Below are positions 40,521 through 49,870 of a DNA stretch of 64,000 nt, one piece after another. Source of the DNA: a bacterium. Lineage in GTDB: Bacteria > SZUA-182 > DTGQ01. The notes under the pieces were generated by a model, which saw only the letters and a program-made list of their open reading frames with translations, made no database searches and had not been told where the DNA came from. Numbering within the stretch: the first letter of the stretch is position 1; every line of letters starts with the position of its first letter. The position numbers were made by a program, and so were the translations under genes. The stretch covers positions 7,187 to 71,186 of the forward strand of contig JAILZY010000008.1 in the NCBI GenBank assembly GCA_023512255.1, in the 5' to 3' direction.

Positions 40521-41099
40521 CTATTCAACCCTTAGCCTGCCGATCCGACTAATGACAATAGTCTGAGCGGATGAGGCTCCGGCCAGGGTAATTCGGCCTT
40601 GCTGGTTTGGCTCTCCAAGGGAATTGAATTCTACCCACGAGTTTCCTCCGAAATTAGCCTCAGTCAGCTTGGCATCGTGAGATAACTCCTCCTGATCAAT
40701 GGTGATCAGGTAGGGTTTTTGGGTTAAAGGATTCCTGAGCACATTATTGGGATCAATAATCGGCTGCCCTTGCGAATCATACCCTATGGCCCGGTAGCAG
40801 GTAACCTTCTGGCGTCCTTCGGTCAGATCACAAAAGAGGCCTAAGGTGGTATTTTGGTTGATAGCCTGCTGCTGGACCCAGGCCAAAGCCATGAAGATCT
40901 CACTGGCCTTTTTTTCTAATGCCATCTGAAACATGGCTCCTGAAAATTGTGGCCCTACCGCTGACAGCAAAATAGCCAGGATGAACAATACCCAAAGGAG
41001 CTCCAAGAGGGTAAAGCCGCAAGATCCGCAAGTCAGTGTAGGCGATCCACGATAAATCGTAACTTTTGCCAAAGCAGGAATCCACTTTCTTGTAAGCAT
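40521..41099 (-). CDS. Pseudopilin (GspH/FimT type)
   Basis: This is a 192-residue prepilin with an unusually long leader of about 27 residues ending SCG|FTLLELLWVLFILAILL (Glu at position 5). The globular part (MALEKKASEIFMALAWVQQQA, GLFCDLTEGRQKVTCYR) matches GspH/FimT. It lies between the major pseudopilin and the GspI-type gene. The long leader makes a later start possible, but the next ATG is inside the mature region. Confidence 0.82.
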   Translation of the reverse strand: MLTRKWIPALAKVTIYRGSPTLTCGSCGFTLLELLWVLFILAILLSAVGPQFSGAMFQMALEKKASEIFMALAWVQQQAINQNTTLGLFCDLTEGRQKVTCYRAIGYDSQGQPIIDPNNVLRNPLTQKPYLITIDQEELSHDAKLTEANFGGNSWVEFNSLGEPNQQGRITLAGASSAQTIVISRIGRLRVE

Positions 41100-41142
41100 T
41101 ACTTGTATGCATTAAATAAGGGTTACACCCTTACACCCACTC

Positions 41143-41658
41143 TCAATATTGGTCATAGTCGGGATGATTGGCAATGAACTCACCAGTCTTGGCTACATAT
41201 TTCCAGCCGGCAGCATTTGGATCTTCAGCCGCTGAAACCTTACCAATTTCTGAGATATTTTTATCAATCTCAACCTGATCTGCTTTGGCTTCGTTCTGAG
41301 GAATCGGATTTTTGGGAAATCCCTGCTTGAGATAAGGACCATATTTATGAGTTTCATCCTTGGTGTTGCTTATATTTCCGCTCTGATCCGTGTACTTTAG
41401 AAGAGCGGCTGTAAAATTATTGGGATCGGGATAGGTGCTGTTATGCTGGACATAGTAGAGCTCCAGGGCTCCCCGGATGCTGTTTAGATTTGATTTTAAG
41501 GCCGATACCTTGGCATCTTGGGATGAAGATGAAAATTGAGGGATGACCACCGCAGCTAAGATCCCAAGAATAATAACCACCATCAACAGCTCAATCAGGG
41601 TAAAGCCATTATCATTTAACCAAAATCTTTTCCCCAAGGGTTTGTGGTTTCTCATCAT
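41143..41658 (-). CDS. Major pseudopilin (GspG/PilA type)
   Basis: This 171-residue protein has leader and helix NDNGFTLIELLMVVIILGILAAVVIPQF (cleavage after Gly 18, Glu 5 conserved). The globular part, with LNSIRGALELYYVQHNSTYPD and GPYLKQGFPKNPI, is typical of GspG-like major pseudopilins, including the C-terminal segment that binds calcium in GspG. A strong AAGGAGA precedes the ATG. It follows the GspF-like gene after 100 bp; this gap may hold an extra promoter, because major pilins are usually made in excess. Confidence 0.9.
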   Translation of the reverse strand: MMRNHKPLGKRFWLNDNGFTLIELLMVVIILGILAAVVIPQFSSSSQDAKVSALKSNLNSIRGALELYYVQHNSTYPDPNNFTAALLKYTDQSGNISNTKDETHKYGPYLKQGFPKNPIPQNEAKADQVEIDKNISEIGKVSAAEDPNAAGWKYVAKTGEFIANHPDYDQY

Positions 41659-41758
41659 AGTATCTTCTCCTTAAAAATTAATTTGACAGGTTTTATCGAA
41701 TCATTTTTCTATGCCTTGACTTTTCTCTTAATCCAGCAAGCTAAATATCACCCCCTTG

Positions 41759-42886
41759 CTAATGGGCTCCGCTCGACAGGCGAAAGATCGGGATAATAAT
41801 TGATAAAACAATGATGCCGACCAAAACTCCCATAAAGATGATGATCACTGGCTCAAGGATGCCACAGAATGACTCCATCCCTTTCCGAAACTCCTGACTA
41901 TAATGCTCTCCGAGGCGAATAATAACCTGGTTCAGACTGCCGGTTTCCTCTCCAGTCTGGATCATTTCCTTGACGGCCGCAGGCAGAAATGACTGCTTTC
42001 GGAAAGGAGGAGAAAACCCCTTTCCTTTTTCTACACTTTCGATCAACTCCTGAATGAAGTTGCGGTATAGGGCATTTCGGACCAGGGACCTGGTGATCAA
42101 AAGTCCGTCAAGAAGCGGCACTCCAGCGCTCATTAGAAATCCCAGGGTTGACAGAAAATGAGAGGTATAGAACTGGATCAGCATCCGGTTAACAATAGGG
42201 ATATTCATTTGCTGTCGTTCAAAAAAGGCCACTGCCTTATGATTCTTTCCCAAGGCTCTGATCCCAAAAGCCAAGGCTGCTAGCCCCAGGAAGATGAGAT
42301 ACCAGTAATTTTTCAGCAAATGACTCAATCCCATGAGCAGACGGGTACTCCAGGGCAAAAGAGCTTCCTTCCCCTCTAGGAATATGGCCAGTTTGGGAAA
42401 AACATAGGCAATGACAAAAAAGACGACTAAAATGGAGAAGGCCGTCAGAATTATGGGATAGGTCAGGGCCTTTCGGATCGCACTGATATACTCTTCTCGC
42501 TGTCGATAGTAGTCGGCTAGCTGTTTCATCATCTGCTTGAGCAGACCGCCGCTTTCTCCAGCCCTGATCATACTGATAAAGAGAGGGGAGAAGACCTTGG
42601 GATATTTCCCCAGCGCCTCAGAAAAGAGCTGGCCTGATTCGATCTGCTCCAGAACTTTTTCAATGATCTCTTTGAAGTAAGGATTTTGAATCTGAGGAAC
42701 CATGACCCCGAGAGCACGATTTAAGGGATTGCCTGTCTCCAGCATGAGCGACATTTGAGAAGTAAACAGCATCAGTTCTTTCCCCTTTACCCGCCTGCTC
42801 CAGGAGAGCGAGGAAAACAGGTCTTTAGGTTTTTGTGAGCTTTTCTCTTTGATTTTCAGCTTTGGTTGACTGATGCTTACCGCCAT
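41759..42886 (-). CDS. GspF/PilC inner-membrane platform protein
   Basis: This protein of about 375 residues has two repeated T2SSF domains (MLFTSQMSLMLETGNPLNRAL and IQFYTSHFLSTLGFLMSAGVPLLDGLL) and three membrane helices, the last at the C-terminus (IIIFMGVLVGIIVLSIIIPIF). It anchors the assembly ATPase. I take the ATG at 42886 (MAVSISQPKLKI), 5 bp after the upstream stop and with a GGGGA site, rather than the TTG at 42901. Confidence 0.92.
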   Translation of the reverse strand: MAVSISQPKLKIKEKSSQKPKDLFSSLSWSRRVKGKELMLFTSQMSLMLETGNPLNRALGVMVPQIQNPYFKEIIEKVLEQIESGQLFSEALGKYPKVFSPLFISMIRAGESGGLLKQMMKQLADYYRQREEYISAIRKALTYPIILTAFSILVVFFVIAYVFPKLAIFLEGKEALLPWSTRLLMGLSHLLKNYWYLIFLGLAALAFGIRALGKNHKAVAFFERQQMNIPIVNRMLIQFYTSHFLSTLGFLMSAGVPLLDGLLITRSLVRNALYRNFIQELIESVEKGKGFSPPFRKQSFLPAAVKEMIQTGEETGSLNQVIIRLGEHYSQEFRKGMESFCGILEPVIIIFMGVLVGIIVLSIIIPIFRLSSGAH

Positions 42887-42890
42887 AGAA

Positions 42891-44606
42891 TCAATCCCCA
42901 ATCAATACTGCCCGGTTGACCTCTTCAATCGTGCTGATTCCCTCTTTGACTTTCTTTAAGCCTTCATCCTTCAGCGTTCGCTCTCCCTTTTTGACCATCA
43001 ACTCCCGAAACTGGTTAATTCCGGCATTCTCAAGGATGAGACGCTGATAATCAGCATCAATTTCAAGGAGCTCGTATATGCCTATCCGTCCCTTATAGCC
43101 TGAATCGTAGCAGGCAGGACAGCCTTCGCCTTTTGCCAATTGTAGATTCTTCTCTTCTTCCCAGCCGAGTGAGGCGAGAATATTCTTGTGGGGATAGTAG
43201 AGGGTTCGACATTCAGGACAGACCTTGCGAATCAACCTTTGGGCTAAAACCGCAGTCAGGGATGAGGAGATAAGACAGGATTCAATACCCATATTTAACA
43301 GCCTGGTAATGGCTCCTGGGCTATCATTGGTGTGGAGAGTTGACAAGACCAGATGTCCGGTTAGCGAGGCCTGGATGGCGATTTCAGCCGTCTCCCGATC
43401 TCTGATTTCCCCAACCATGATGATGTCTGGATCCTGCCGCAGGGTGTGCTTCAGGATGCGGGCAAAGGTTAGGTTAATGGCCTCATTGGTCTGGTTTTGG
43501 TTGATAATCTCCATATGATATTCAACCGGATCTTCAATGGTAACGATATTTTTTTCCATGGTGTTGAGAAAGTTAAGCGCAGAATACAAGGTGGTGGTCT
43601 TGCCACTGCCTGTTGGTCCGGTAACCAGGATCAGGCCAAAGGTGTTTTTGAGTATTTTTTTGAATCGTCTGAGCTGATCGGGATCAAAACCAAGTTGATT
43701 GATATCCAGAATAGCTCTCTTGCGATCCAGAATTCGCAGGACCACCTTCTCCCCCAAAATACCCGGAAGTGAGGAGAAGCGAAGGTCGATCATCCTGCCT
43801 TCGGCCTTGATCTGAATACGGCCATCTTGCGGCTGTCTGCGTTCGGCAATATCCAGATTGGCCATGATCTTCAGCCGGGAGATGACGGCTGGAAAAAGAT
43901 CAGCCCGTGGAGTCATTACCTGATATAGTACGCCGTCGATCCGGTAGCGTACCCGAAACTTGTTTCGGTCCGGCTCAAGGTGAATATCACTGGCTCCATC
44001 CTGAACTGCCTTGAGGATGATCATGTTAACCAGGTTGATGATCGGGCTGTCCTCGGCCTGAGCCGAGATGCTCTGATAATCCTTGTCCAGGGGGTTTTCC
44101 ACAAGCTGTAGGTCAGCCTCTTCAAGATCAGCCAGAAAGTCATCCACCTGAACATGCTCCCGCTCCTGATAATACTCATCGATCGCGGCCAGAATATCAT
44201 CAGCTCGGCAAACTACCGGATTGATTTGACAGCCGGTCATCTTGGCTAGGGTGTCAAAAACGAAAATGGCCTGCGGATCAGCCGTAGCCACAGTGAGTGT
44301 GTTTTTGACCTTGAACATAGGGATAACCTGGTAAAGTCTGGCCTTATCCTGCGGGATGATATTAACAATCTTGGTATCAATGAGCCCCTTGCGCAGCCAG
44401 ACATGGGGTATGCCAAGCTGCTCGCTGAGGATCGTATCCAGTGCTTCTTCGGAAATGAGCTTCTTTTCAAGGAGTATCCGGCCAAGCCTCTTGCCGGTCT
44501 CTTTTTGGATCCTCAAGGCATCATCCAGTTGATCTTTACTGATTAATCCGGCTTCAACCAGACATTCTCCAAGCTTTTTTCTTCGCAGCCCATTGATTGC
44601 CCTCAT
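42891..44606 (-). CDS. GspE/PilB assembly ATPase
   Basis: This 571-residue hexameric ATPase drives pilus or pseudopilus extension. An N-terminal GspE N1E/MshEN-type domain (KLGECLVEAGLISKDQLDDAL) is followed by the catalytic core: Walker A VTGPTGSGKTTTL (330-337), Asp box TIEDPVEY, Walker B IIMVGEIRDRETAE, and His box LVLSTLHTNDSPGAI. The four-Cys zinc site of this family (VCPECRTLYYP ... GCPACYDSGYKGR) is present. MshEN-type N-domains often bind c-di-GMP, and an HD-GYP phosphodiesterase lies two genes upstream. No PilT retraction ATPase is nearby. Confidence 0.94.
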   Translation of the reverse strand: MRAINGLRRKKLGECLVEAGLISKDQLDDALRIQKETGKRLGRILLEKKLISEEALDTILSEQLGIPHVWLRKGLIDTKIVNIIPQDKARLYQVIPMFKVKNTLTVATADPQAIFVFDTLAKMTGCQINPVVCRADDILAAIDEYYQEREHVQVDDFLADLEEADLQLVENPLDKDYQSISAQAEDSPIINLVNMIILKAVQDGASDIHLEPDRNKFRVRYRIDGVLYQVMTPRADLFPAVISRLKIMANLDIAERRQPQDGRIQIKAEGRMIDLRFSSLPGILGEKVVLRILDRKRAILDINQLGFDPDQLRRFKKILKNTFGLILVTGPTGSGKTTTLYSALNFLNTMEKNIVTIEDPVEYHMEIINQNQTNEAINLTFARILKHTLRQDPDIIMVGEIRDRETAEIAIQASLTGHLVLSTLHTNDSPGAITRLLNMGIESCLISSSLTAVLAQRLIRKVCPECRTLYYPHKNILASLGWEEEKNLQLAKGEGCPACYDSGYKGRIGIYELLEIDADYQRLILENAGINQFRELMVKKGERTLKDEGLKKVKEGISTIEEVNRAVLIGD

Positions 44607-44938
44607 AGGAAACTCCGGTACGCCTTTTCCTGATCAGAGAAGATTTCAAAGGTATTACTCATCCTGGTAGCCAAAAGGATATCCATGACCAGTGGGCTAG
44701 CCTGAGCCAGTTTTAAGCTGCCGTTTACCTTGCGAAACTTCATGAGAGCATCCCATAAGAGCTCAAGCCCAGCACTATCAATAAGAGGAACCTCTTTTAA
44801 ATCAATGAGTACCCGGATATCACCGCTATTGAGGCACCGCTCCAGCCTCTCTCTCAGGAGGCCGGTGTGCTCCTCGACCAGAGGCCCGACTAGAGAGAGA
44901 ATGGAAATCAGGCCCAACTTGGTTTCTTTAATTTTCAT
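44603..44938 (-). CDS. STAS-domain anti-anti-sigma factor-like protein
   Basis: This 111-residue STAS domain has the conserved LIDLKEVPLIDSAGLELLWDAL segment containing the phosphorylatable Ser (IDSAGL). Such proteins switch partners with a serine kinase, but none is adjacent. It overlaps HD-GYP upstream and the assembly ATPase downstream by 4 bp each (ATGA), so it belongs to the same transcript and may gate the machine. Confidence 0.88.
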   Translation of the reverse strand: MKIKETKLGLISILSLVGPLVEEHTGLLRERLERCLNSGDIRVLIDLKEVPLIDSAGLELLWDALMKFRKVNGSLKLAQASPLVMDILLATRMSNTFEIFSDQEKAYRSFL

Positions 44939-46527
44939 CCTACTCCCCCTCCTTCTGGTTGTCGCTCCAGTTTCAGCAACTCTTCCTTATGGGATTCGGC
45001 CACCTCCAAAAATACCCGGACAATATCTGGATCGAGTTGTGTTCCTGCGACTCTTTTGATTTCAGCCACAGCTTCTTGATGAGAGCGGCCCTGCCGGTAG
45101 GCCCGATCACTGGTGATAGCATCATAGGTATCACCAACAGCAATGATGCGGGCACTCAAAGGGATATCCTTCCCTTTTAGCCCCTGGGGGTAGCCGTGCC
45201 CATCATACCGCTCCTGGTGGAAGCGCACACCGTCCAAAGATGACTGAAATCCCTGAATAGGCTTGAGGATAACGTAGCCTCGTTCGGGATGTTTCTTAAT
45301 CTCGGCATATTCTTCATCGGTCAGCTTGCCCGGTTTGGTCAGAATTTTTTCTGGAATGCCGATCTTGCCGATGTCGTGAAGAATAGAGGCCCAGTTGAGA
45401 CTTTCTTTGACCGCGGGGGGCAGATTCATATGCTCGGCGATAAGCATCGAGATATGGTTGACCCGCTCGGAGTGCCCACGGGTGTACATATCCTTGGCCT
45501 CTATAGCCGAGACAAGACACTTGACTACGTTCACCAGAAACGTCTTCAGATTATGATAAAGCTCGGTATTGCTAAGCAGGATGGAAATAACTTCAGCCAT
45601 GGATTGAAGAAGCCGCACGTCGCTGGCCGTAAACTTCTTCCCTCGCGGCTCATCATGCAGGAAGAAAGCCCCAAGGACTCCCTGGCGAAGGCTGTTCATA
45701 TTTACCGGAACGGCTATTAGACTCACCGCGGCAGGATAGGGGAAATGGGCCTTTAAGAGCCAGCAGCTGTTAATCTGGTCGCAGATAATAAAATCATCAT
45801 TGGCCAGACTGCTCAGAAGATCATTTCCTAAGCGCTCAAGGTGGCTTCTGGCGCCGCCATTATTTTCCCAGCTTTCAAAACATCCACTCATAGTCAAGAT
45901 GTTTTTGCCGGGAAGGCTGATAAAACTATGATCAACCTCAAGGGTATCGCTAATTTTATCAATAATTAACTGGATGCTCTCATCTGATTCCTGAACCCCC
46001 CTAAGCCACTGTCCCACATCATAAAATAGGTTCAGCTCCTCATATCGGCTGGCCAGCTCTTCCGAAAGGCTCATGATCTCAAGCTGAGTGAGGCATTCTT
46101 TGGCGATCATGTCTGCCAGATGCTGATAAATCTTCAAATCCAGATCCTTAGCTTGCTTATACTTGGCCAGCTTTAGGCTGTCTCCTCCTGCTCGTGAGCC
46201 TGCGCCCGCATCTTGCCGACGGCAGCCAAGCAGAACCCCTATCAAGGAGTCATCTTTCAGAATCGGCACTGCGGTCAGATGGTGGCTTTGATCAAGACTG
46301 ATTTGCTGTATCCTCCCCTGGCTTAGTTCCCTCTGGAGAAGATCGCGATATTCTTGATCGCTAAGCATAGGGATCTGCGACTTAGGGCAGGATAAGACAA
46401 CCTCTCCTTTAGAGTTTCGTAACTCAAGATCTTGGTTTAAGAATTTTTGTCCGCGTTTTAGCAGGCTAAATAGGGGCGCAAAATCGAGTCGAGAAAATAT
46501 TTCTTCGGATAATCGGAGCCTTTCCAT
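44935..46527 (-). CDS. GAF-HD-GYP phosphodiesterase
   Basis: This protein of about 530 residues combines a sensory N-terminal region (about 1-150) and a GAF domain (about 175-320) with an HD-GYP domain that hydrolyses c-di-GMP. Metal and signature motifs are MYTRGHSERVNHI, WASILHDIGKIGIPEKIL, HPERGYVILKPI and FHQERYDGHGYPQGLKGKDIP, the last giving GYP. I prefer the ATG at 46527; the longer frame starts at TTG 46554 inside the regulator gene. It lies between the response regulator and the STAS gene at the head of the secretion operon, suggesting c-di-GMP control of the GspE-like ATPase. Confidence 0.9.
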   Translation of the reverse strand: MERLRLSEEIFSRLDFAPLFSLLKRGQKFLNQDLELRNSKGEVVLSCPKSQIPMLSDQEYRDLLQRELSQGRIQQISLDQSHHLTAVPILKDDSLIGVLLGCRRQDAGAGSRAGGDSLKLAKYKQAKDLDLKIYQHLADMIAKECLTQLEIMSLSEELASRYEELNLFYDVGQWLRGVQESDESIQLIIDKISDTLEVDHSFISLPGKNILTMSGCFESWENNGGARSHLERLGNDLLSSLANDDFIICDQINSCWLLKAHFPYPAAVSLIAVPVNMNSLRQGVLGAFFLHDEPRGKKFTASDVRLLQSMAEVISILLSNTELYHNLKTFLVNVVKCLVSAIEAKDMYTRGHSERVNHISMLIAEHMNLPPAVKESLNWASILHDIGKIGIPEKILTKPGKLTDEEYAEIKKHPERGYVILKPIQGFQSSLDGVRFHQERYDGHGYPQGLKGKDIPLSARIIAVGDTYDAITSDRAYRQGRSHQEAVAEIKRVAGTQLDPDIVRVFLEVAESHKEELLKLERQPEGGGVG

Positions 46528-46534
46528 AATGTGC

Positions 46535-46909
46535 TCAGCCGCAATATTGGTCAATGATTTTCAGCAGTTCCTTAGGGCTAAATGGTTTTTCGAGAAATAC
46601 GGTCTTATCCAGCGATTGAGCCCAATCACGGTCAGCCTTGTCAACGCTTGAGGTAATGACAATAGTCAGAAACCCTTGCTCTTGTTTGAAGGGAATGGCT
46701 CGCAGGCAAAGCTCCTTGCCGCCCAATTTAGGCATATTGACATCGCTGATTACAACATCGGGTCTCATGGCCTCGATCTTCTGGAGAGCCTCAAGGCCAT
46801 TAGAGGCAGTAATCACCTCATAGCCTGCATTAGCAAGCTTCAGTTTTACTACCCGAATGACATAAGGCTCATCATCAACAATCAGCACTTTTTTCTTTTC
46901 CGCTCCCAT
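46535..46909 (-). CDS. Single-domain response regulator
   Basis: This 124-residue CheY-like receiver has VLIVDDEPYVIRVVKLKL, phospho-acceptor DVVISDVNMPKLGGKEL, ITSS and FLEKPFSPKELL. It lies 22 bp downstream of a membrane histidine kinase and directly before the HD-GYP gene, so it is the likely target of that kinase and may control the phosphodiesterase by contact. A clear GGAGC site precedes the ATG. Confidence 0.9.
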   Translation of the reverse strand: MGAEKKKVLIVDDEPYVIRVVKLKLANAGYEVITASNGLEALQKIEAMRPDVVISDVNMPKLGGKELCLRAIPFKQEQGFLTIVITSSVDKADRDWAQSLDKTVFLEKPFSPKELLKIIDQYCG

Positions 46910-46931
46910 CTCAAGCTCCTCTCTTCCCCTT

Positions 46932-48839
46932 TCAAATATAAACCTCTTCCTTGGGCAGGATGATGGTAAAAGAGCTGCCGCTTCCCCATTTACTCTCCAC
47001 CTTGATGTCGCCTTTATGTAATTGCACTATATTCATAGCCAAAGATAGGCCTAAGCCATTTCCCTGCTCTTTCTTGATTTCTTCTTTGCTTGACCGGAAG
47101 AACTTATCAAAGATATGGTTGAGCTCATCTTCAGGAATTCCGTAGCCTGAATCAGTAACCCTAATCAGAACGCTCTCCTCCTCAACGATTCCCTGCAAGG
47201 TAACTTTGCCCATGGCCGGAGTATACTTGATAGCATTGGTCAGGAGGTTTAAGATAGCTACCTCGATTAGGTCCTTATCCAAGAGCAGATTAGGCATTTT
47301 ATCAGCCAGATCCATCGTAAAGTCGATCCCTTTATTCAAGGCTTGAGCCCGCACGGTCTGATAGCAATCCCGTAGCAGTTTATCCACCTTGATAAGCGTT
47401 CGGTTGATCTTCAGGCATCCCATCTCGATCTTTGATATGTTGAGCAGGTTATTGATCAGCCGCGACAGACGGATAGCCTCCTCGTTGATACTATTGAAAA
47501 ATTCCCGTTTGGTTTGCTCATCATTTACCTCCCCCTCAAGGAGCATCTCACTATAAGATACCAAGGTATTGAGCGGAGTCTTGAGCTCATGGGCCACATG
47601 ATTTACAAATTCATACTTTGACAGCTCTGACTGCTTTTGCGAGGTGATATCGCTGATCATCCAGAGAAAGCCTAGCGGGCTATCCTCTCCATTTAGCAGA
47701 TATGAGCAGGTGTGGTGAAATATGGCCAGATTGCTCCCTTCGTTTTTTTGGATTTCCACAGAATCATGGCCATAGATATTCCCCTTATCATAAAACCTGG
47801 TAAAAACCGGAACCAGGTCTGGCTCATGGTCATGGAGAAAATCTTTCCAGGGCTTGCCTAGGTAATCCTGGAGCTCCTCCCTCAAGAAGTGGCCAGCAAG
47901 CTTGTTAGCCAAAATGGTTCTGCCGGTAGTATCAATGACAATAATCCCTATATTCAGGTTATCGAGAATAGCCCTCAGCCTGATCTTTTCATAGAGCAGG
48001 ACCTTGTTTGATATTTCTAGCTCAGCATTAATCTCCTCCTGCCTGCGGCTTCTCATGTTTTGGGTTGAGAGCACATGATTAAGCTGCTGGGCTATTTGCC
48101 CGATCTCGCCACGGAAAGAAATCTCTATTTTCGGAAATTCCTCCTCTCCCGTGATTATCCGCTTCAGTTGGCAGTTTATTTGGTGCAGTGGAGAAAAAAG
48201 CCTCTTTAGCAGATAATAGAAGAGAAATACCAGCCCGAAAATCGAAAGAGCAATCCCGCCAAAAAGAAAGCCTATCTCCTGGTTAAAGTGTATATAATCA
48301 GATAAGGCCAGCCCGATTTTGACCAGGCCAGCTCTCTTCCCCTCACGGTAAATCGGCTTTGAGAATTCGTAGATAACCTCGCCGTTTTGGTTTTCAAGGC
48401 GCTTTTGAGTCAGCAGGTGTTCAGCCTGCTGATTATTCTCTGCCTTGAATTTGCAGCCCTCTTCGGGCATCTGTCTGCCGAGACGAACAAGAGTCTCCCC
48501 TTCGGCATCTTCAGCCAGACAGTAAACTATTCCCTTCTCCCTGACCACATAGTCGAGCAGATTAAGGTTGCGCTTTTGGGTCTCCATTTGAAACTCATGT
48601 TGAATGAGATCAGCGATCAGGCTGCACAGGCTAAAGCCATCTTTGACCAAGCGCCTCTCTCCAGCTCTTTTTTCATAGGAATAGAATGAAAACAGGATCA
48701 GCAAGATCGCAATGGCCGCAATACCAATGATCAGTAAGCCTAGCCGATTGAAGATATTCGAACTATCCCAAGTTTTCTTTTCCTCATCCTGAAACTTGCC
48801 GGAAATCTCCTGCTGTTGTTTTCTTTTTTGGATAATCAT
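46932..48839 (-). CDS. Membrane PAS sensor histidine kinase
   Basis: This 635-residue kinase has two membrane helices (near 33-50 and 190-212) around a periplasmic sensor of about 140 residues. A HAMP-like linker (LFSPLHQINCQLKRIITGEEE), a coiled coil and a PAS domain (about 285-400) follow. The H-box is FVNHVAHELKTPLNTLVSYSE, the N-box is LLTNAIKYTPA, and the G boxes are VTDSGYGIPEDE and NGLGLSLAMNIVQ. It is the first gene of the secretion/pilus operon and should pass its signal to the adjacent receiver. After it a 266-bp AT-rich gap with a small GAGCCTG/CAGGCTT hairpin separates the CPBP gene. Confidence 0.9.
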   Translation of the reverse strand: MIIQKRKQQQEISGKFQDEEKKTWDSSNIFNRLGLLIIGIAAIAILLILFSFYSYEKRAGERRLVKDGFSLCSLIADLIQHEFQMETQKRNLNLLDYVVREKGIVYCLAEDAEGETLVRLGRQMPEEGCKFKAENNQQAEHLLTQKRLENQNGEVIYEFSKPIYREGKRAGLVKIGLALSDYIHFNQEIGFLFGGIALSIFGLVFLFYYLLKRLFSPLHQINCQLKRIITGEEEFPKIEISFRGEIGQIAQQLNHVLSTQNMRSRRQEEINAELEISNKVLLYEKIRLRAILDNLNIGIIVIDTTGRTILANKLAGHFLREELQDYLGKPWKDFLHDHEPDLVPVFTRFYDKGNIYGHDSVEIQKNEGSNLAIFHHTCSYLLNGEDSPLGFLWMISDITSQKQSELSKYEFVNHVAHELKTPLNTLVSYSEMLLEGEVNDEQTKREFFNSINEEAIRLSRLINNLLNISKIEMGCLKINRTLIKVDKLLRDCYQTVRAQALNKGIDFTMDLADKMPNLLLDKDLIEVAILNLLTNAIKYTPAMGKVTLQGIVEEESVLIRVTDSGYGIPEDELNHIFDKFFRSSKEEIKKEQGNGLGLSLAMNIVQLHKGDIKVESKWGSGSSFTIILPKEEVYI

Positions 48840-49105
48840 TATAATTTACTATTAAATTTCCTATATAAATATAATAAATAAATAAAAATAAGCGGGGATA
48901 ATTTATGCCCTGTGAGCCTGAAAAGTACAGGCTTACCAAAATTCCCTACTTGGTGGTATTTATTTAGCTATCATGTATTATTTAGCTATCATATTGTAAT
49001 TAATAACTATTGATGCTGATCAGTAAGTAGAGCTGCCTTTTGTTTTTTTATCGGTGAAATAAATCCTGTCTATCGGGAAGGTCAGGGCTTGAACAGCAGA
49101 GGTCT

Positions 49106-49870
49106 CTACCTGATCATTATTCCCCTGATCCAGGCAGAGTAGGCTAGAGTGAAGAGGGCGCAGTTACCTAAGATATGGATGATGATCGGGGTCAGGAGAT
49201 TCTCAGAGGATTCAAAGGCTAGGGTAAAGATTAGGCCGCCGATAAACTGAGTAGCTGGAATACCCCGGACATTGTGGAGCAGAGCAAACAGCAGAGAGAC
49301 TCCCAAGATAGCCCACAGAGGAGAGAGCTTTCGGCGAAGAGAGTTATACAGACAGCCAACAAAGAAGGAATCCTCAACCATCGGAGCAAAGGTCCCCCCG
49401 ACCAAAAGGAGCAGCCAAAAGGAGAAGGGATAAGGAGAGAAAATTAGGAGTTGGCCGAAATTGACCCGAAAGGCAAAGAAGGCGACAGCCCAGATGAGCA
49501 TAACCGTCAGGCCAAAGACAAAGCTCCAGGTGAGCCCTGTGCGTATTCCACGCCGCCACTCTTTCGGTCTGATCCCAATGGCTGATATCCCGTATCCGGA
49601 CCGAAAGGCAAAGAGCAGAATGAGACCAAGGTCAATGAGCCTAAGTAGAGCCGTGAGCCAGAGTTCCTCATCCCAGAGTGCCTTACCATTGGCTGCCACC
49701 AGCAGAAGGCGAGAGAAGAGGCGGCTGCCCCCGATTTCGACCAAAACGATCAGAACAAGGAGGCACAAAGCAGAAGGGATAGACAGGGCTGGCCGCAGGC
49801 AGCCAGCTTTGCTTGAGCAGCCCGGCTCTTGGCAAAGCGGCTCTTGATCTGCCTTTTGGCTGATCATCAT
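49106..49870 (-). CDS. CPBP-family intramembrane protease-like protein
   Basis: This 254-residue protein has six to eight membrane helices. The CPBP (Abi) motifs are visible but altered: motif 1 reads APMVEDSFFVGCLYNSL where the family has EExxxR, so the second Glu is Asp and the Arg is absent. Motif 2 is LLFALLHNVRG and the final motif is ILGNCALF. Activity is therefore uncertain. The start overlaps the stop of the HEAT-repeat membrane protein by 4 bp, so the two are a unit. Confidence 0.78.
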   Translation of the reverse strand: MMISQKADQEPLCQEPGCSSKAGCLRPALSIPSALCLLVLIVLVEIGGSRLFSRLLLVAANGKALWDEELWLTALLRLIDLGLILLFAFRSGYGISAIGIRPKEWRRGIRTGLTWSFVFGLTVMLIWAVAFFAFRVNFGQLLIFSPYPFSFWLLLLVGGTFAPMVEDSFFVGCLYNSLRRKLSPLWAILGVSLLFALLHNVRGIPATQFIGGLIFTLAFESSENLLTPIIIHILGNCALFTLAYSAWIRGIMIR

